Part shown: positions 52,253 through 61,010 of the stretch, one piece after another | How the letters are laid out: every line of letters starts with the position of its first letter | Numbering within the stretch: position 1 is the first letter of the stretch | Source: DRTC01 sp964521025 | GTDB lineage: Bacteria > Cloacimonadota > Cloacimonadia > Cloacimonadales > TCS61 | Assembly: GCA_964521025.1 (NCBI GenBank) | Contig: CAZFPK010000015.1 | Coordinates: forward strand, 1-64,000 | Direction: 5' to 3' | Length of the DNA: 64,000 bases | The notes under the pieces: generated by a model | The model's input: the letters and a program-made list of their open reading frames with translations, nothing else | Told to the model about the DNA's origin: nothing | The model's database searches: none | Program-made: the position numbers and the translations under genes

Positions 52253-52582
52253 ATTCGAGTTGCTACGAACGCAGAGAGTGCGACTTGAATCTTGGAAACG
52301 ATGAATAATGAAAAGTTTTTTAACAACTCGCACTTCGCAGCAAGTCGTTTGGGAGATTTGGAAGTGCAACTTGAATCTTTGGAACGACGTATAATGAAAA
52401 GTTTTTTAACAACTCGCACTTCGCAGCAAGTCGTGTCTTCTGATTCGAGTTGCTACGACCGCAGGGAGTGCGACTTGAATCATGTAAATGTTCAACTATT
52501 TGAGTCATTAAATGATGAAAAAAAAGAGAAGGTAATGCATAAAAGTTTCAATCACAACTCGCACTGCGTAGCAAGTCGTGTC
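52253..52582. repeat. REPIN-like cluster 5, downstream of the RAYT gene
   Basis: Three units fill the 358-base gap: A arm 52253-52291 with B arm 52323-52350; half A 52360-52377 with B arm 52408-52437; A arm 52442-52481 with B arm 52552-52582. The spacer GAATAATGAAAAGTTT recurs in the first and, as ATAATGAAAAGTTTT, in the second. The last B arm ends 23 bases before the next ATG. Confidence 0.92.
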
Positions 52583-52605
52583 TGAAAAAAAAGGAGGAAA
52601 GAAAG

Positions 52606-54120
52606 ATGAACAAAACAATGTTCATAGTAATTGTCGGTTTAATACTGACAATAGGAATGTTATCTGCAGATGTTCCCAATTTTATCGATTACCAGGGAAA
52701 ATTAACAGATGACAATGAAAACCCTTTAGATGGAAGTTATTCCATCGTGTTTTCCATCTATGATGTCGAAACCGGAGGAACTGCACTCTGGTCGGAAACG
52801 CAAGGTGCGGTAGATGTCAATGATGGTTTATTTCAAGTTACTTTAGGTTCGATTAATGCAATGCCCGATACTTTATTTAATGAAGCGGAGCGCTGGCTGG
52901 GAATTGCTGCGGGAACAGATGCGGAAATGACTCCGAGAACCAAAGTAGCCAGCACTCCTTATGCACTTTACGCAGAGAATGGTCCATATTGGAAAGAAGA
53001 TGATGACGGCATCTATTACGAAGGAATTATTAGAGCAGCAAGATCGGATTCATCTTCAAGATATGTTACACCATCAGGGGTAAGTCTACCTGAATATACT
53101 TCTGATGAAATGGAAGAGCTTAAAGATACATATGACATTCCTGAAGGTACGCAAGTTTATTGCACAACTAATTCAACTGTTTATGTGTTTGTTCCTTGGG
53201 ATTGGCTTCCGATTTCTCCTTGGGAAGTAACTGAAACAGATGATATTTATAATTTTAATTCAGGCAATGTGGGAATCGGGACAGATTCTCCAACAACAAA
53301 GTTAGAGGTTGACGGAGGAAGTTCAACTGGTGTAAAAGTTACAAACAATTCCGATACAGAACCGACTGTTAAAATAGAACAAAATGGTTATGGAATTACT
53401 ATTGAAGCAACAACTTCAGGTACCGGTTCTAATCCAACAGGAGTTTTTATAAACAATGCTAATGGCGCCGGAATTGATGCTAACAGTTCCGGTATGGGCA
53501 ATGGAGCACAATTTTCAAATTGTGGACCGGCAGGTTCCGGACTTGCTGTGACTAATAGTGAGGGAACAGGTGATGCTGTGTTTGCAGGTAATTATAGCTC
53601 AGGCAATGCCGGGTATTTTGACGGAGATACCCATGTTAACGGAAATTTATCCAAAAGTTCCGGTACATTTCTGATCGATCATCCTTATGATCCTGCTAAT
53701 AAATATCTGGCTCACTCGTTTGTAGAATCACCCGATATGATGAATGTTTATAACGGAAATGTAAACCTTGATAATAAGGGAGAAGCAGTCGTTGAACTTC
53801 CTTATTATTTTGAAACTATCAATATGGAATTCAGGTATCAACTGACTTGTATCGGTGGTTTTGCTCAGGTTTATATTGCAGAGGATATCCATAATAATGA
53901 ATTCAAAATTGCAGGCGGAGAGTCGGGACTAAAAGTTTCCTGGCTGGTAACTGGAATCCGCAATGATCCTTATGCAAAAGCACACAGAATTCAGGTAGAA
54001 AAAGATAAACCGGTTCACGAGAAAGGAAAATACCTGCATCCCGAATTATACGGACAAGGTGAAGAAAAGGGTATGCGTTATGAAATGAAAATGCAAATGA
54101 TGGAATCAGGAAAGAAATAA
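52606..54120 (+). CDS. Fibre-like surface protein with head, short stalk and IDHPYDP tail module
   Basis: A 504-residue protein: signal MNKTMFIVIVGLILTIGMLSA, head VPNFIDYQGKLTDDNENPLD to MTPRTKVASTPYALYA, an unusual insert (SRYVTPSGVSLPEYTSDEME, WDWLPISPWEV; about 145-210) and a short stalk with GNVGIGTDSPTTKLEV. The tail starts LSKSSGTFLIDHPYDPANK and continues HSFVESPDMMNVYNGNV, MEFRYQLTCIGGFAQVYIAE, KVSWLVTGIRNDPYAKAHRI and LHPELYGQ. The tail module occurs again in the proteins at 46399 and 54988. GGAGGAAAGAAAG gives the start. A FN3-like companion gene follows. Confidence 0.86.
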   Translation: MNKTMFIVIVGLILTIGMLSADVPNFIDYQGKLTDDNENPLDGSYSIVFSIYDVETGGTALWSETQGAVDVNDGLFQVTLGSINAMPDTLFNEAERWLGIAAGTDAEMTPRTKVASTPYALYAENGPYWKEDDDGIYYEGIIRAARSDSSSRYVTPSGVSLPEYTSDEMEELKDTYDIPEGTQVYCTTNSTVYVFVPWDWLPISPWEVTETDDIYNFNSGNVGIGTDSPTTKLEVDGGSSTGVKVTNNSDTEPTVKIEQNGYGITIEATTSGTGSNPTGVFINNANGAGIDANSSGMGNGAQFSNCGPAGSGLAVTNSEGTGDAVFAGNYSSGNAGYFDGDTHVNGNLSKSSGTFLIDHPYDPANKYLAHSFVESPDMMNVYNGNVNLDNKGEAVVELPYYFETINMEFRYQLTCIGGFAQVYIAEDIHNNEFKIAGGESGLKVSWLVTGIRNDPYAKAHRIQVEKDKPVHEKGKYLHPELYGQGEEKGMRYEMKMQMMESGKK

Positions 54121-54177
54121 ACGCATCTTGGAAGAACGATGTGAAACATTATCACAAAATCGATTGAAAGCCTTCAG

Positions 54178-54208
54178 CCACAACTCGCATTTCATAGCAA
54201 GTAGTGTC
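54178..54208. repeat. Type-B REP arm, single
   Basis: CCACAACTCGC...AGCAAGTAGTGTC, with no type-A arm nearby. It ends 24 bases before the next ATG. It is the last copy I can find in the window. Confidence 0.88.
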
Positions 54209-54231
54209 TGAATACAAAAACGGAGGAAAAA

Positions 54232-54822
54232 ATGTATAAAAAACTTTTACTAATAACAGTAATGTTATCAATCTCACTGCTTTTAGCAGAAAACCCATCC
54301 AGCGATAATTACATCCTCAAACAATGGGGATTCGCTTCCGGAAATGATGCTGGAAATCCGCCAACATCTACAAACTACATCTTGACCGGAAGTGCGATCG
54401 GGATCATTTCCGATGAAGATGCAGCCAGCACAAATTACGGAATGCTTCCCGGTTATTATCTCGGTCCGGTAGTTTATGGAATTCTACCACCGGAAAATGT
54501 AACCATTTCTGTTGAGTCCGAAGTGGTTTACCTTGCATGGGATCCGGTTCAATATGCCAATTCTTATTCTGTCTATTCTTCGAGCGATCCTTATGCTTCT
54601 TATGAAACCTGGACTCTGGAAGAATCCGGAATTTTAGTAACTAATTGGAACGAACCTGTTCCCGATACGAAATTATTCTATTATGTGAAAGCCAGCACTT
54701 CGACAAGCAGGTATCAAAATCCGGATGCTGGATTCGGTAATAATAACAGAGAGAAAAAACAGGAAAGTTCAAACAAGATAATTCCATACAAATTAAAGCA
54801 AATGAATATTAAGAAGAAGTAG
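54232..54822 (+). CDS. Secreted FN3-like companion protein, copy 1
   Basis: A 196-residue protein: signal peptide (MYKKLLLITVMLSISLLLA), an N-terminal module NPSSDNYILKQWGFASGNDA, PPTSTNYILTGSAIGI and STNYGMLPGYYLG, then an FN3-like domain (PPENVTISVESEVVYLAWDPV to KLFYYVKAS) and a basic tail. About 75 percent identical by eye to 57661-58209. It follows a fibre gene in both cases, so the pair was duplicated together. GGAGGAAAAA precedes the ATG. Role unknown; probably surface associated. Confidence 0.8.
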   Translation: MYKKLLLITVMLSISLLLAENPSSDNYILKQWGFASGNDAGNPPTSTNYILTGSAIGIISDEDAASTNYGMLPGYYLGPVVYGILPPENVTISVESEVVYLAWDPVQYANSYSVYSSSDPYASYETWTLEESGILVTNWNEPVPDTKLFYYVKASTSTSRYQNPDAGFGNNNREKKQESSNKIIPYKLKQMNIKKK

Positions 54823-54830
54823 TTTTTGAG

Positions 54831-54868
54831 ACTTGTCGAATTTCTAAAATTCGGCAAGTTGTCTTTTC
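54831..54868 (+). terminator. Terminator-like hairpin after the first FN3 companion
   Basis: ACTTGTCGAATTT (54831-54843) pairs with AAATTCGGCAAGT (54847-54859) with one mismatch and a three-base loop, followed by TGTCTTTTC. Confidence 0.7.
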
Positions 54869-54987
54869 TAATTCTTCTTATTTCACAAAGAGTTTTCAAA
54901 CCAACATTTCCAAACAGAAAACCGGGAATGATATTTGACAAAATACTAAAAACTGTTTTAAAGTTTAAATTAAAAGAGGAGGCTATT

Positions 54988-57645
54988 ATGTCGAAAGCAA
55001 AACAGAATCAAAAACTCATAGCAATGGTGAGCATATTTTTATTTTCTTTTTTATTTCTACTTACCGAAGTGCCACTATACATTAGTTGGCAAGGAAGAAT
55101 ACATGATAGTGATGAAGTTCCGCTTAATGACGATGTTTCCATCGACTTCGCTATTTATGCAGACTCTACCGGGGGAACTGCTTTATGGACCGAAACACAA
55201 GACCCGGTAAGTGTAATCGACGGTTTATTTCAAGTGAAACTGGGTTCGGTCAATCCTCTACCCGAGGAAATTTTTGACGAATCCGAACGCTGGATTTCTT
55301 TAAATATCGAAGGTGATGGAGAAATGACACCCAGAACCGAAATTGTGAGTGTTGCTTATGCCATGCAAGCAGGCAGTTCCGAACCTGACAATGATTGGAC
55401 AATTACTGATGATGATATGTATTCTGCATTATCGGGCAATGTCGGAATCGGTTCTTACAGTCCTGAAGCCAAATTAGAGATCGAGTCGGGTTCATTCAGC
55501 GATCCGGTTTCATTAACTCCTACCCTGGCATTAAATACAACCGATGGGGAAAATGTCCATGGTTTACAAACCAGGGTAACAGAGATTGCCGATGGGACAT
55601 CACTTATAATGCAAACCGGAACCGGGGGTTCTATCGCTTATACTCCCGACGGTGGGAGTTCCTATCCATTCATTGTGAACAATGATGGAGAAACTTCGAT
55701 TTCAGGCAATGTCGGAATCGGTTTGAATGAGCCCGAAGCGAAATTGCATGTTTCCGGCGGAAAAATTTATATTAGTGATGCTGGTGATTCTACCGGGATC
55801 AAGATTGCAGAAAGCTGGCTTGGAGACCATTATGATGGTATTTTACACATCCAAAGCAGCGGCGGAGTAGTTGCTTTCGATGGTGATGATAATGTGGGCA
55901 TCGGTATCGAGAGCCCGGAAGAGAAGTTGGATGTTGGTGGTAATATTCACTCAAGCGGATCGATTAAGAGTGGAAATTCACTCACTTTAGACGGAGTTAA
56001 TGAACGGCTTCTCACCACGAGCGGGGAAATGTATTTCGGTCGTGATCAGAGTACAGGTGATTTTGAAAATGTCAAAGTCGGTATAGGAACCCAGATTCCT
56101 TTAGAGAAATTAGATGTCACCGGAACAGTTAAGATGACAGGTTTTAAGATGCCAACCGGTGCTTCAAACGGTTATGTTTTAACTGCGGATTCATCCGGTA
56201 TAGGAAACTGGCAGGCAGGAGCAGGTGGCGGTATCGATGGTAGTGGTACAGCCAATTATATCCCGAAATTCACTGCACCTACCACTCTTGATAATTCCGG
56301 GATCTATGAAACCGGTAATAATATTGGTATCGGCACTACGAGTCCAGAAGTGATCCTGGATATTTCGGGTTCTCCCGCAACAGGGAAAGGGCAATTAAGA
56401 ATTAGCGATTCATCTGGAGACGATCCCTTCATTTCATTTTATGGAAACTCGATATATAAATCATTTATCGGGTATAGTAACGGTGTTGCTCAATGGGGTT
56501 CGGCAGATGGGTCAGATTTAGTAATTTCCGGCGGCAAAGTTGGCATCGGGACAACATCGCCGGCTGAGATGTTACATATCAATAAACCTTCCGGAAGTCT
56601 TGGAATTCGCATAACAAGTGATTCCACCAGCTATCAATATCTCAATTTCGGAGCAACGAATGGCTACAGTATAGGAAGGACTAATAATGATAAGTTCTTT
56701 ATCAATAGAGACGAGCCTCTTGGAACCGGAGCATCGAATCTTCTCACGATTAAATCTAATTGCGACATCTTCGGAACGAGGAACAGCGTTGGCATTGGGA
56801 CATCAAGCCCGGATCAAAGTAGTAAACTTCATGTTGAATCAAACTCCGATGCCCAAAATTTAGGTATATACAGCAAGTGCGCTCCAACAGACGGAATTGG
56901 TATAGGCGGATCTTTTGAAGGAGGTTATACTGGTTTAAAAGGTAGCGTTAATCCACCCGGTACTAATGTTACTAACTATTATGGAGTTTCCGGTGTTGTT
57001 TCTGGTGGAGCAGGAAATAATTTTGGGGTCATGGGAGAAGCCTATGGCTCAGGACAAAACTATGGTGTTCGGGGAACTGCTTCCGGTTCAGGATCTAATT
57101 ATGGAATTTACGGATATGCTGATGGTTCAGAAGATTCTTGGGCAGGATATTTTAACGGAAATGTCCATATAACCGGCACATTAAGCAAAGGTAGCGGCTC
57201 GTTTCGGATCGACCATCCGCTGGATCCCGAAAACAAATTCTTATACCATTCCTTTGTGGAATCTCCAGATATGATGAATGTCTATAATGGAAATGCAATC
57301 CTGAATGAGAAAGGGGAAGCGATTGTGAATTTACCCGATTATTTTAATGCGGTTAATAAAGATTTCCGGTATCAACTTACTTGTATCGGCGGCTTTGCTC
57401 CGGTTTATATTGCAGAAAAAATCGATAATAATCAATTTAAAATTGCAGGAGGAAAAGAGAATTTGGAAGTTTCCTGGCAGATTACCGGTATTCGTAAAGA
57501 TCCTTATGCAGAAAAGAATAGGATTCAAGTGGAAGTAGATAAAGAAAAACAAGAAAAAGGAAAATATCTCCACCCTGAAGTGTATGGACTCGAGCAAAAA
57601 TACGGAATGAATTATGAGAAATATGAAAAATTAATTAACGAATAA
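54988..57645 (+). CDS. Fibre-like surface protein with GIGTTSP stalk and IDHPLDP tail module
   Basis: An 885-residue protein: N-terminal hydrophobic signal (MVSIFLFSFLFLLTEVP region), head YISWQGRIHDSDEVPLNDDV to MTPRTEIVSVAYAMQA (close to the head of 46399), about seven NVGIGTxSPEAKLxV repeats, and a short glycine-rich part (YYGVSGVVSGG, NYGVRGTASGSGSNYGIYG). The tail is GSFRIDHPLDPENKFLYHS, VESPDMMNVYNGN, DFRYQLTCIGGFAPVYIAE, LHPEVYGLEQ. I start at 54988 with AGAGGAGGCTATT upstream. The reading from 54826 would translate the preceding terminator. TTGACA at 54935 with TTTAAA 16 bases later may be its promoter. Confidence 0.86.
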   Translation: MSKAKQNQKLIAMVSIFLFSFLFLLTEVPLYISWQGRIHDSDEVPLNDDVSIDFAIYADSTGGTALWTETQDPVSVIDGLFQVKLGSVNPLPEEIFDESERWISLNIEGDGEMTPRTEIVSVAYAMQAGSSEPDNDWTITDDDMYSALSGNVGIGSYSPEAKLEIESGSFSDPVSLTPTLALNTTDGENVHGLQTRVTEIADGTSLIMQTGTGGSIAYTPDGGSSYPFIVNNDGETSISGNVGIGLNEPEAKLHVSGGKIYISDAGDSTGIKIAESWLGDHYDGILHIQSSGGVVAFDGDDNVGIGIESPEEKLDVGGNIHSSGSIKSGNSLTLDGVNERLLTTSGEMYFGRDQSTGDFENVKVGIGTQIPLEKLDVTGTVKMTGFKMPTGASNGYVLTADSSGIGNWQAGAGGGIDGSGTANYIPKFTAPTTLDNSGIYETGNNIGIGTTSPEVILDISGSPATGKGQLRISDSSGDDPFISFYGNSIYKSFIGYSNGVAQWGSADGSDLVISGGKVGIGTTSPAEMLHINKPSGSLGIRITSDSTSYQYLNFGATNGYSIGRTNNDKFFINRDEPLGTGASNLLTIKSNCDIFGTRNSVGIGTSSPDQSSKLHVESNSDAQNLGIYSKCAPTDGIGIGGSFEGGYTGLKGSVNPPGTNVTNYYGVSGVVSGGAGNNFGVMGEAYGSGQNYGVRGTASGSGSNYGIYGYADGSEDSWAGYFNGNVHITGTLSKGSGSFRIDHPLDPENKFLYHSFVESPDMMNVYNGNAILNEKGEAIVNLPDYFNAVNKDFRYQLTCIGGFAPVYIAEKIDNNQFKIAGGKENLEVSWQITGIRKDPYAEKNRIQVEVDKEKQEKGKYLHPEVYGLEQKYGMNYEKYEKLINE

Positions 57646-57660
57646 AAGGATGAAATAATT

Positions 57661-58209
57661 ATGAAAACTTTAAAAGTAATTACATTAGCAGCTACTCTTA
57701 TCTTTATGAATGTTTTCGTTCTTACAGAAAATCCTTCCAGCGATAATTACATCCTCAAACAATGGGGATTCGCATCCGGAAATGATCCGGCAGATCCACC
57801 CACATCAACAAATTATACCTTAACCGGAAGTGCAATCGGGATAATTTCGGATGAAGATGCAACCAGTACGAATTACGGAATGCTTCCCGGTTATTATCTC
57901 GGTCCGATAATAGGAGATATTCTTCCACCGGAAAATGTAACTATTTCAGTTGTCTCATATGTAGTTTATCTTGCGTGGGATCCGGTTCAAAATGCTAATT
58001 CTTACAGTGTTTATTCATCAAGTGATCCTTATGCTTCTTATGAAACCTGGGATTTGGAAGAATCCGGAATTTTAGTAACTAATTGGAACGAACCTGTTCC
58101 CGATACGAAATTATTCTATTATGTCAAAGCAGCACCTCGACAAGCAGGTATCAAAATCCGGTTGCAGGATTCGGTAATATTAACAGAGAGAAAAAACAGG
58201 AAAGTGTAA
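57661..58209 (+). CDS. Secreted FN3-like companion protein, copy 2, C-terminus frameshifted
   Basis: A 182-residue homologue of 54232-54822 with the same modules: ENPSSDNYILKQWGFASGND, STNYGMLPGYYLG, PPENVTISV, EPVPDTKLFYYVKA. After KA the frame diverges (APRQAGIKIRLQD) because one C is missing near 58131 relative to copy 1. The other frame continues the homologous tail as STSTSRYQNPVAGFGN, INREKKQESVKKIIPG and would end at 58255. The loss affects only the basic tail after the FN3 domain, so the product may still work. Confidence 0.82.
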   Translation: MKTLKVITLAATLIFMNVFVLTENPSSDNYILKQWGFASGNDPADPPTSTNYTLTGSAIGIISDEDATSTNYGMLPGYYLGPIIGDILPPENVTISVVSYVVYLAWDPVQNANSYSVYSSSDPYASYETWDLEESGILVTNWNEPVPDTKLFYYVKAAPRQAGIKIRLQDSVILTERKNRKV

Positions 58210-58264
58210 AAAAGATAATTCCCGGTAAGATCAAGACGAAAATAAACAGAGAATAATCTTTACT

Positions 58265-58304
58265 AAACTTGCCATCCGGTAACTGCTGGACGGCAAGTTT
58301 TTTT
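58265..58304 (+). terminator. Rho-independent terminator
   Basis: AAACTTGCC (58265-58273) plus TCC pairs with GGA plus GGCAAGTTT (58292-58300), with one internal mismatch, then T to 58304. It closes the fibre-companion unit. Confidence 0.9.
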
Positions 58305-58382
58305 CAGATCATTATCCACTGTTCAAATTCCCATAATTTTCAAATTTGAATAATTTGACAAAATATTGTGCTTTAACCTTTT

Positions 58383-58410
58383 TTGACATCAAAATTTATT
58401 AGTAAATAAT
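58383..58410 (+). promoter_or_regulatory. Likely sigma70-type promoter
   Basis: TTGACA (58383-58388) and AATAAT (58405-58410) with 16 bases between, 26 bases before the next start codon and just after a terminator. Confidence 0.5.
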
Positions 58411-58435
58411 CTGATAAATTTTTAGGGAGGTTATG

Positions 58436-60841
58436 ATGAAAAACCATTTCAAACTTTTTCCAATTGTATTTTTATTAATATGTCTTTCCATTAGTCTATT
58501 TCCGGATACCTGGATACAGTCCACGAAAACCGAATTCAATCTGGGAGATTTTCAAGGAACTCGTGCAGTCAATGCGACCGGAACCGATGGAGATCTGCAT
58601 TTGGCAACAACAATATTTAACGGCAGATTCGATGAAGACGGAGGAAGTTATGACGGCTGGACAGATGTCAGTTATGGTGATGGTATAATTGTGAATGAGA
58701 TCGTCGATGCTGCCGGTAGAACTTCGATCTCTTATAATTATGCGACTTATGGTTCGGCTCATACCTGGGCGAAACAAAGTCAATGGCTGATCGATGACCT
58801 GGAAAATCTCAACCGTTTTCATCTCGAGGTTTATCCAATCAGCAGTCAATGCACAGGAACTTATAAGCTAAAAGTCAGGATAGATGCCCTTGATGAAAAT
58901 GAAAACTCACTCATCGAAACGGACGATCCTTATGATGTTATTGAATACATCTTCTACGGAACTGCTTCTGCTACTTCAACTTTCGACTGGCATGACCAAA
59001 CCACAGCAGATACCTGGAATTATTTCACCTGGAACCTGAAAAATCATATTCAATACTTTTTGGTCGATCCATATACCTGGTCTGATGTCGAATATGTTGT
59101 TCTGGATTTTGAATCTTATTCAGGTTATACTTCAGGTTCTACCTGCGGAGCATATTGGGATGCATTCTGGGCTGCCGGTTTTATCGATGATGATTTTGAC
59201 GATAATTACCTGACTCCAAGCAATTGGATCGAACATGATCGAGGAACACACGGTTCTCAAATCTATGTTGCCGAACAAAACCAGGAATTAAGATTTCACG
59301 GAACTTCCCATCTCTCATACTGGCATTGGACTTATGTTAAAACTCAAGAGTTGATCACACATGCCGACCATCGCTATACCGAATCCTCGATCCAGCTTCG
59401 GCTTCCGGACTTTAATGCGACTAATAGTGTTTTTATGTTCATGTTCGAAAGTGATGATGAACAGGATCATTTCAGGTTATTTGTACAACCGACTTACGGT
59501 TATAAATATGGTTGGCGGGAAAACGGAAACTGGAATTCTTCCTCTCAATATTTTCCCTTGATCGGGATTGAAGATGAAACCTTTGTCAGTTGGAGAATCA
59601 TCTATGATAGTGAGGATGAGATTGTATATGGTTTGATCAATGGCACTTTTATCGGAATGCGAAATATTCCACTTGGAGATTACCGCATAAAACTCTGTTA
59701 TGATATCGAATATGCCGGAGCATACGCGGATATCAGGATCGAAGATTTCGCTTTTCTCAAATACGACCAGGGTGAATTTGAGACTAAATACACCGATATT
59801 GGAACTTTTATTTCTTCTGCTCATGATACGGGATATGAAATACCGCAGGGAGCAGGTTTCGAACAAATTTCCTGGAATAACAGTGGAGAAACTGTTAAAT
59901 TCCAGTTAAGAAGTGCAGAAACCAGCGAAGACCTTGAATCAGCTACTTGGTACGGACCGGAAAATAATCCCAGCGGCTGGTATGAAACAACATATCCCAT
60001 TAATCCAGTTCATAACAATGACCGGTGGATTCAGTATAAAACTCAACTAACTACTTCTGACCAGACAATCACTCCGTCTCTGCATGATGTTGCTTTGACC
60101 TATCATGACGCAGTTGGAATTACTTTTACTTTTGAAAATGCGGAACTGACAGGAGAAGGTAATTTCTTTGAATTCGATATTATGGCTTATGCAACAGAAG
60201 AAGGAACTAAACACGGACAATTGAGAACTTTCTTGAATTATAACCCTCTCGGCTTTGGAGAAAATATTATCGAAAGTGGTTTTGCCGAAATAGGCAAAGG
60301 AGTACTTCTCGATGGTGAGGTTCCCGGTTTTCCCGGTGAACCTCTTTATATGTTGGATTCCAGCGATGAAACACACTCCCGTGTTTTAACCAGAATAGAC
60401 CTCAATCCGCTTGCGTTACCTACCGATGCTAATGATCTACCAACAACTCCAGCTCAGCTGCTGCATGTAGCTATCTTGATCCAGGATGATGAGCAAACTG
60501 CAGGTTTATCTTTCGATTTTACTCAAATGGAAGATCGGCAAAAATATTCAGATATGATTACTACTTATTCTCCGGTCGTTGCTTCTGATCTTGAAGATGC
60601 TTTTCTGTCCTGTGTTCCGCAAACTGTTAAGATAATGATCATGTCTCTTTTGGATGAAGATATTGTCAGGATAAGCTGGAGTGAAGTTCCGGGAGCTGAA
60701 TCGTATAATGTTTATTCTGCTTATGATGTGTATGAAGAAATGCCCTGGTTCTTGGAAGAATCCGGTTTAATTACAAACAGCTGGTCCGAACCTGTAGCAG
60801 GAGAGATAAAATTCTATTATGTAACCGCTGTTTGCGAATGA
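58436..60841 (+). CDS. Large secreted protein with lectin-like domains and C-terminal FN3
   Basis: An 801-residue protein with a signal peptide (FKLFPIVFLLICLSISLFP). The middle has ConA-like/jelly-roll features: DDDFDDNYLTPSNWIEHDRG (about 258-277), AEQNQELRFHGTSHLSYWHW and SVFMFMFESDDEQDHFRLFV. The C-terminal about 85 residues are FN3-like (VRISWSEVPGAESYNVYSAYD to KFYYVTAVCE), similar to the endings of the proteins at 41536, 54232 and 62801. No catalytic motif is recognised. I take the second ATG (58436) because GGAGG lies five bases upstream of it. It stands alone with its own promoter. Confidence 0.75.
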   Translation: MKNHFKLFPIVFLLICLSISLFPDTWIQSTKTEFNLGDFQGTRAVNATGTDGDLHLATTIFNGRFDEDGGSYDGWTDVSYGDGIIVNEIVDAAGRTSISYNYATYGSAHTWAKQSQWLIDDLENLNRFHLEVYPISSQCTGTYKLKVRIDALDENENSLIETDDPYDVIEYIFYGTASATSTFDWHDQTTADTWNYFTWNLKNHIQYFLVDPYTWSDVEYVVLDFESYSGYTSGSTCGAYWDAFWAAGFIDDDFDDNYLTPSNWIEHDRGTHGSQIYVAEQNQELRFHGTSHLSYWHWTYVKTQELITHADHRYTESSIQLRLPDFNATNSVFMFMFESDDEQDHFRLFVQPTYGYKYGWRENGNWNSSSQYFPLIGIEDETFVSWRIIYDSEDEIVYGLINGTFIGMRNIPLGDYRIKLCYDIEYAGAYADIRIEDFAFLKYDQGEFETKYTDIGTFISSAHDTGYEIPQGAGFEQISWNNSGETVKFQLRSAETSEDLESATWYGPENNPSGWYETTYPINPVHNNDRWIQYKTQLTTSDQTITPSLHDVALTYHDAVGITFTFENAELTGEGNFFEFDIMAYATEEGTKHGQLRTFLNYNPLGFGENIIESGFAEIGKGVLLDGEVPGFPGEPLYMLDSSDETHSRVLTRIDLNPLALPTDANDLPTTPAQLLHVAILIQDDEQTAGLSFDFTQMEDRQKYSDMITTYSPVVASDLEDAFLSCVPQTVKIMIMSLLDEDIVRISWSEVPGAESYNVYSAYDVYEEMPWFLEESGLITNSWSEPVAGEIKFYYVTAVCE

Positions 60842-61010
60842 TAATGCAGATTTAAATAGTTTTACATTTTATCCTTGACATCTGAATCTGCATTTAAAAA
60901 TTTAACTCATGGAAAATAATTATATTTTACTTAAACAGGTTACAAATATAGAAAATATTTTTACCCGAGTTGTTAATTGAGGTTATTCTAATATAAATCA
61001 AGGAGGATGT

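Noticed and set aside
41267..52508. Minus-strand open frames of 60-98 codons over the REPIN clusters
   Set aside because: They are translations of the repeats themselves (similar peptides recur at each cluster) and lack start signals.
45988..52582. CRISPR array in the repeat-rich region
   Set aside because: Repeats are paired hairpins of unequal spacing with conserved spacers and alternating types, and there are no cas genes.
46399..57645. Prophage tail-fibre module
   Set aside because: No phage structural, integrase or lysis genes occur nearby. Each fibre gene has an N-terminal secretion signal, which phage tail fibres lack.
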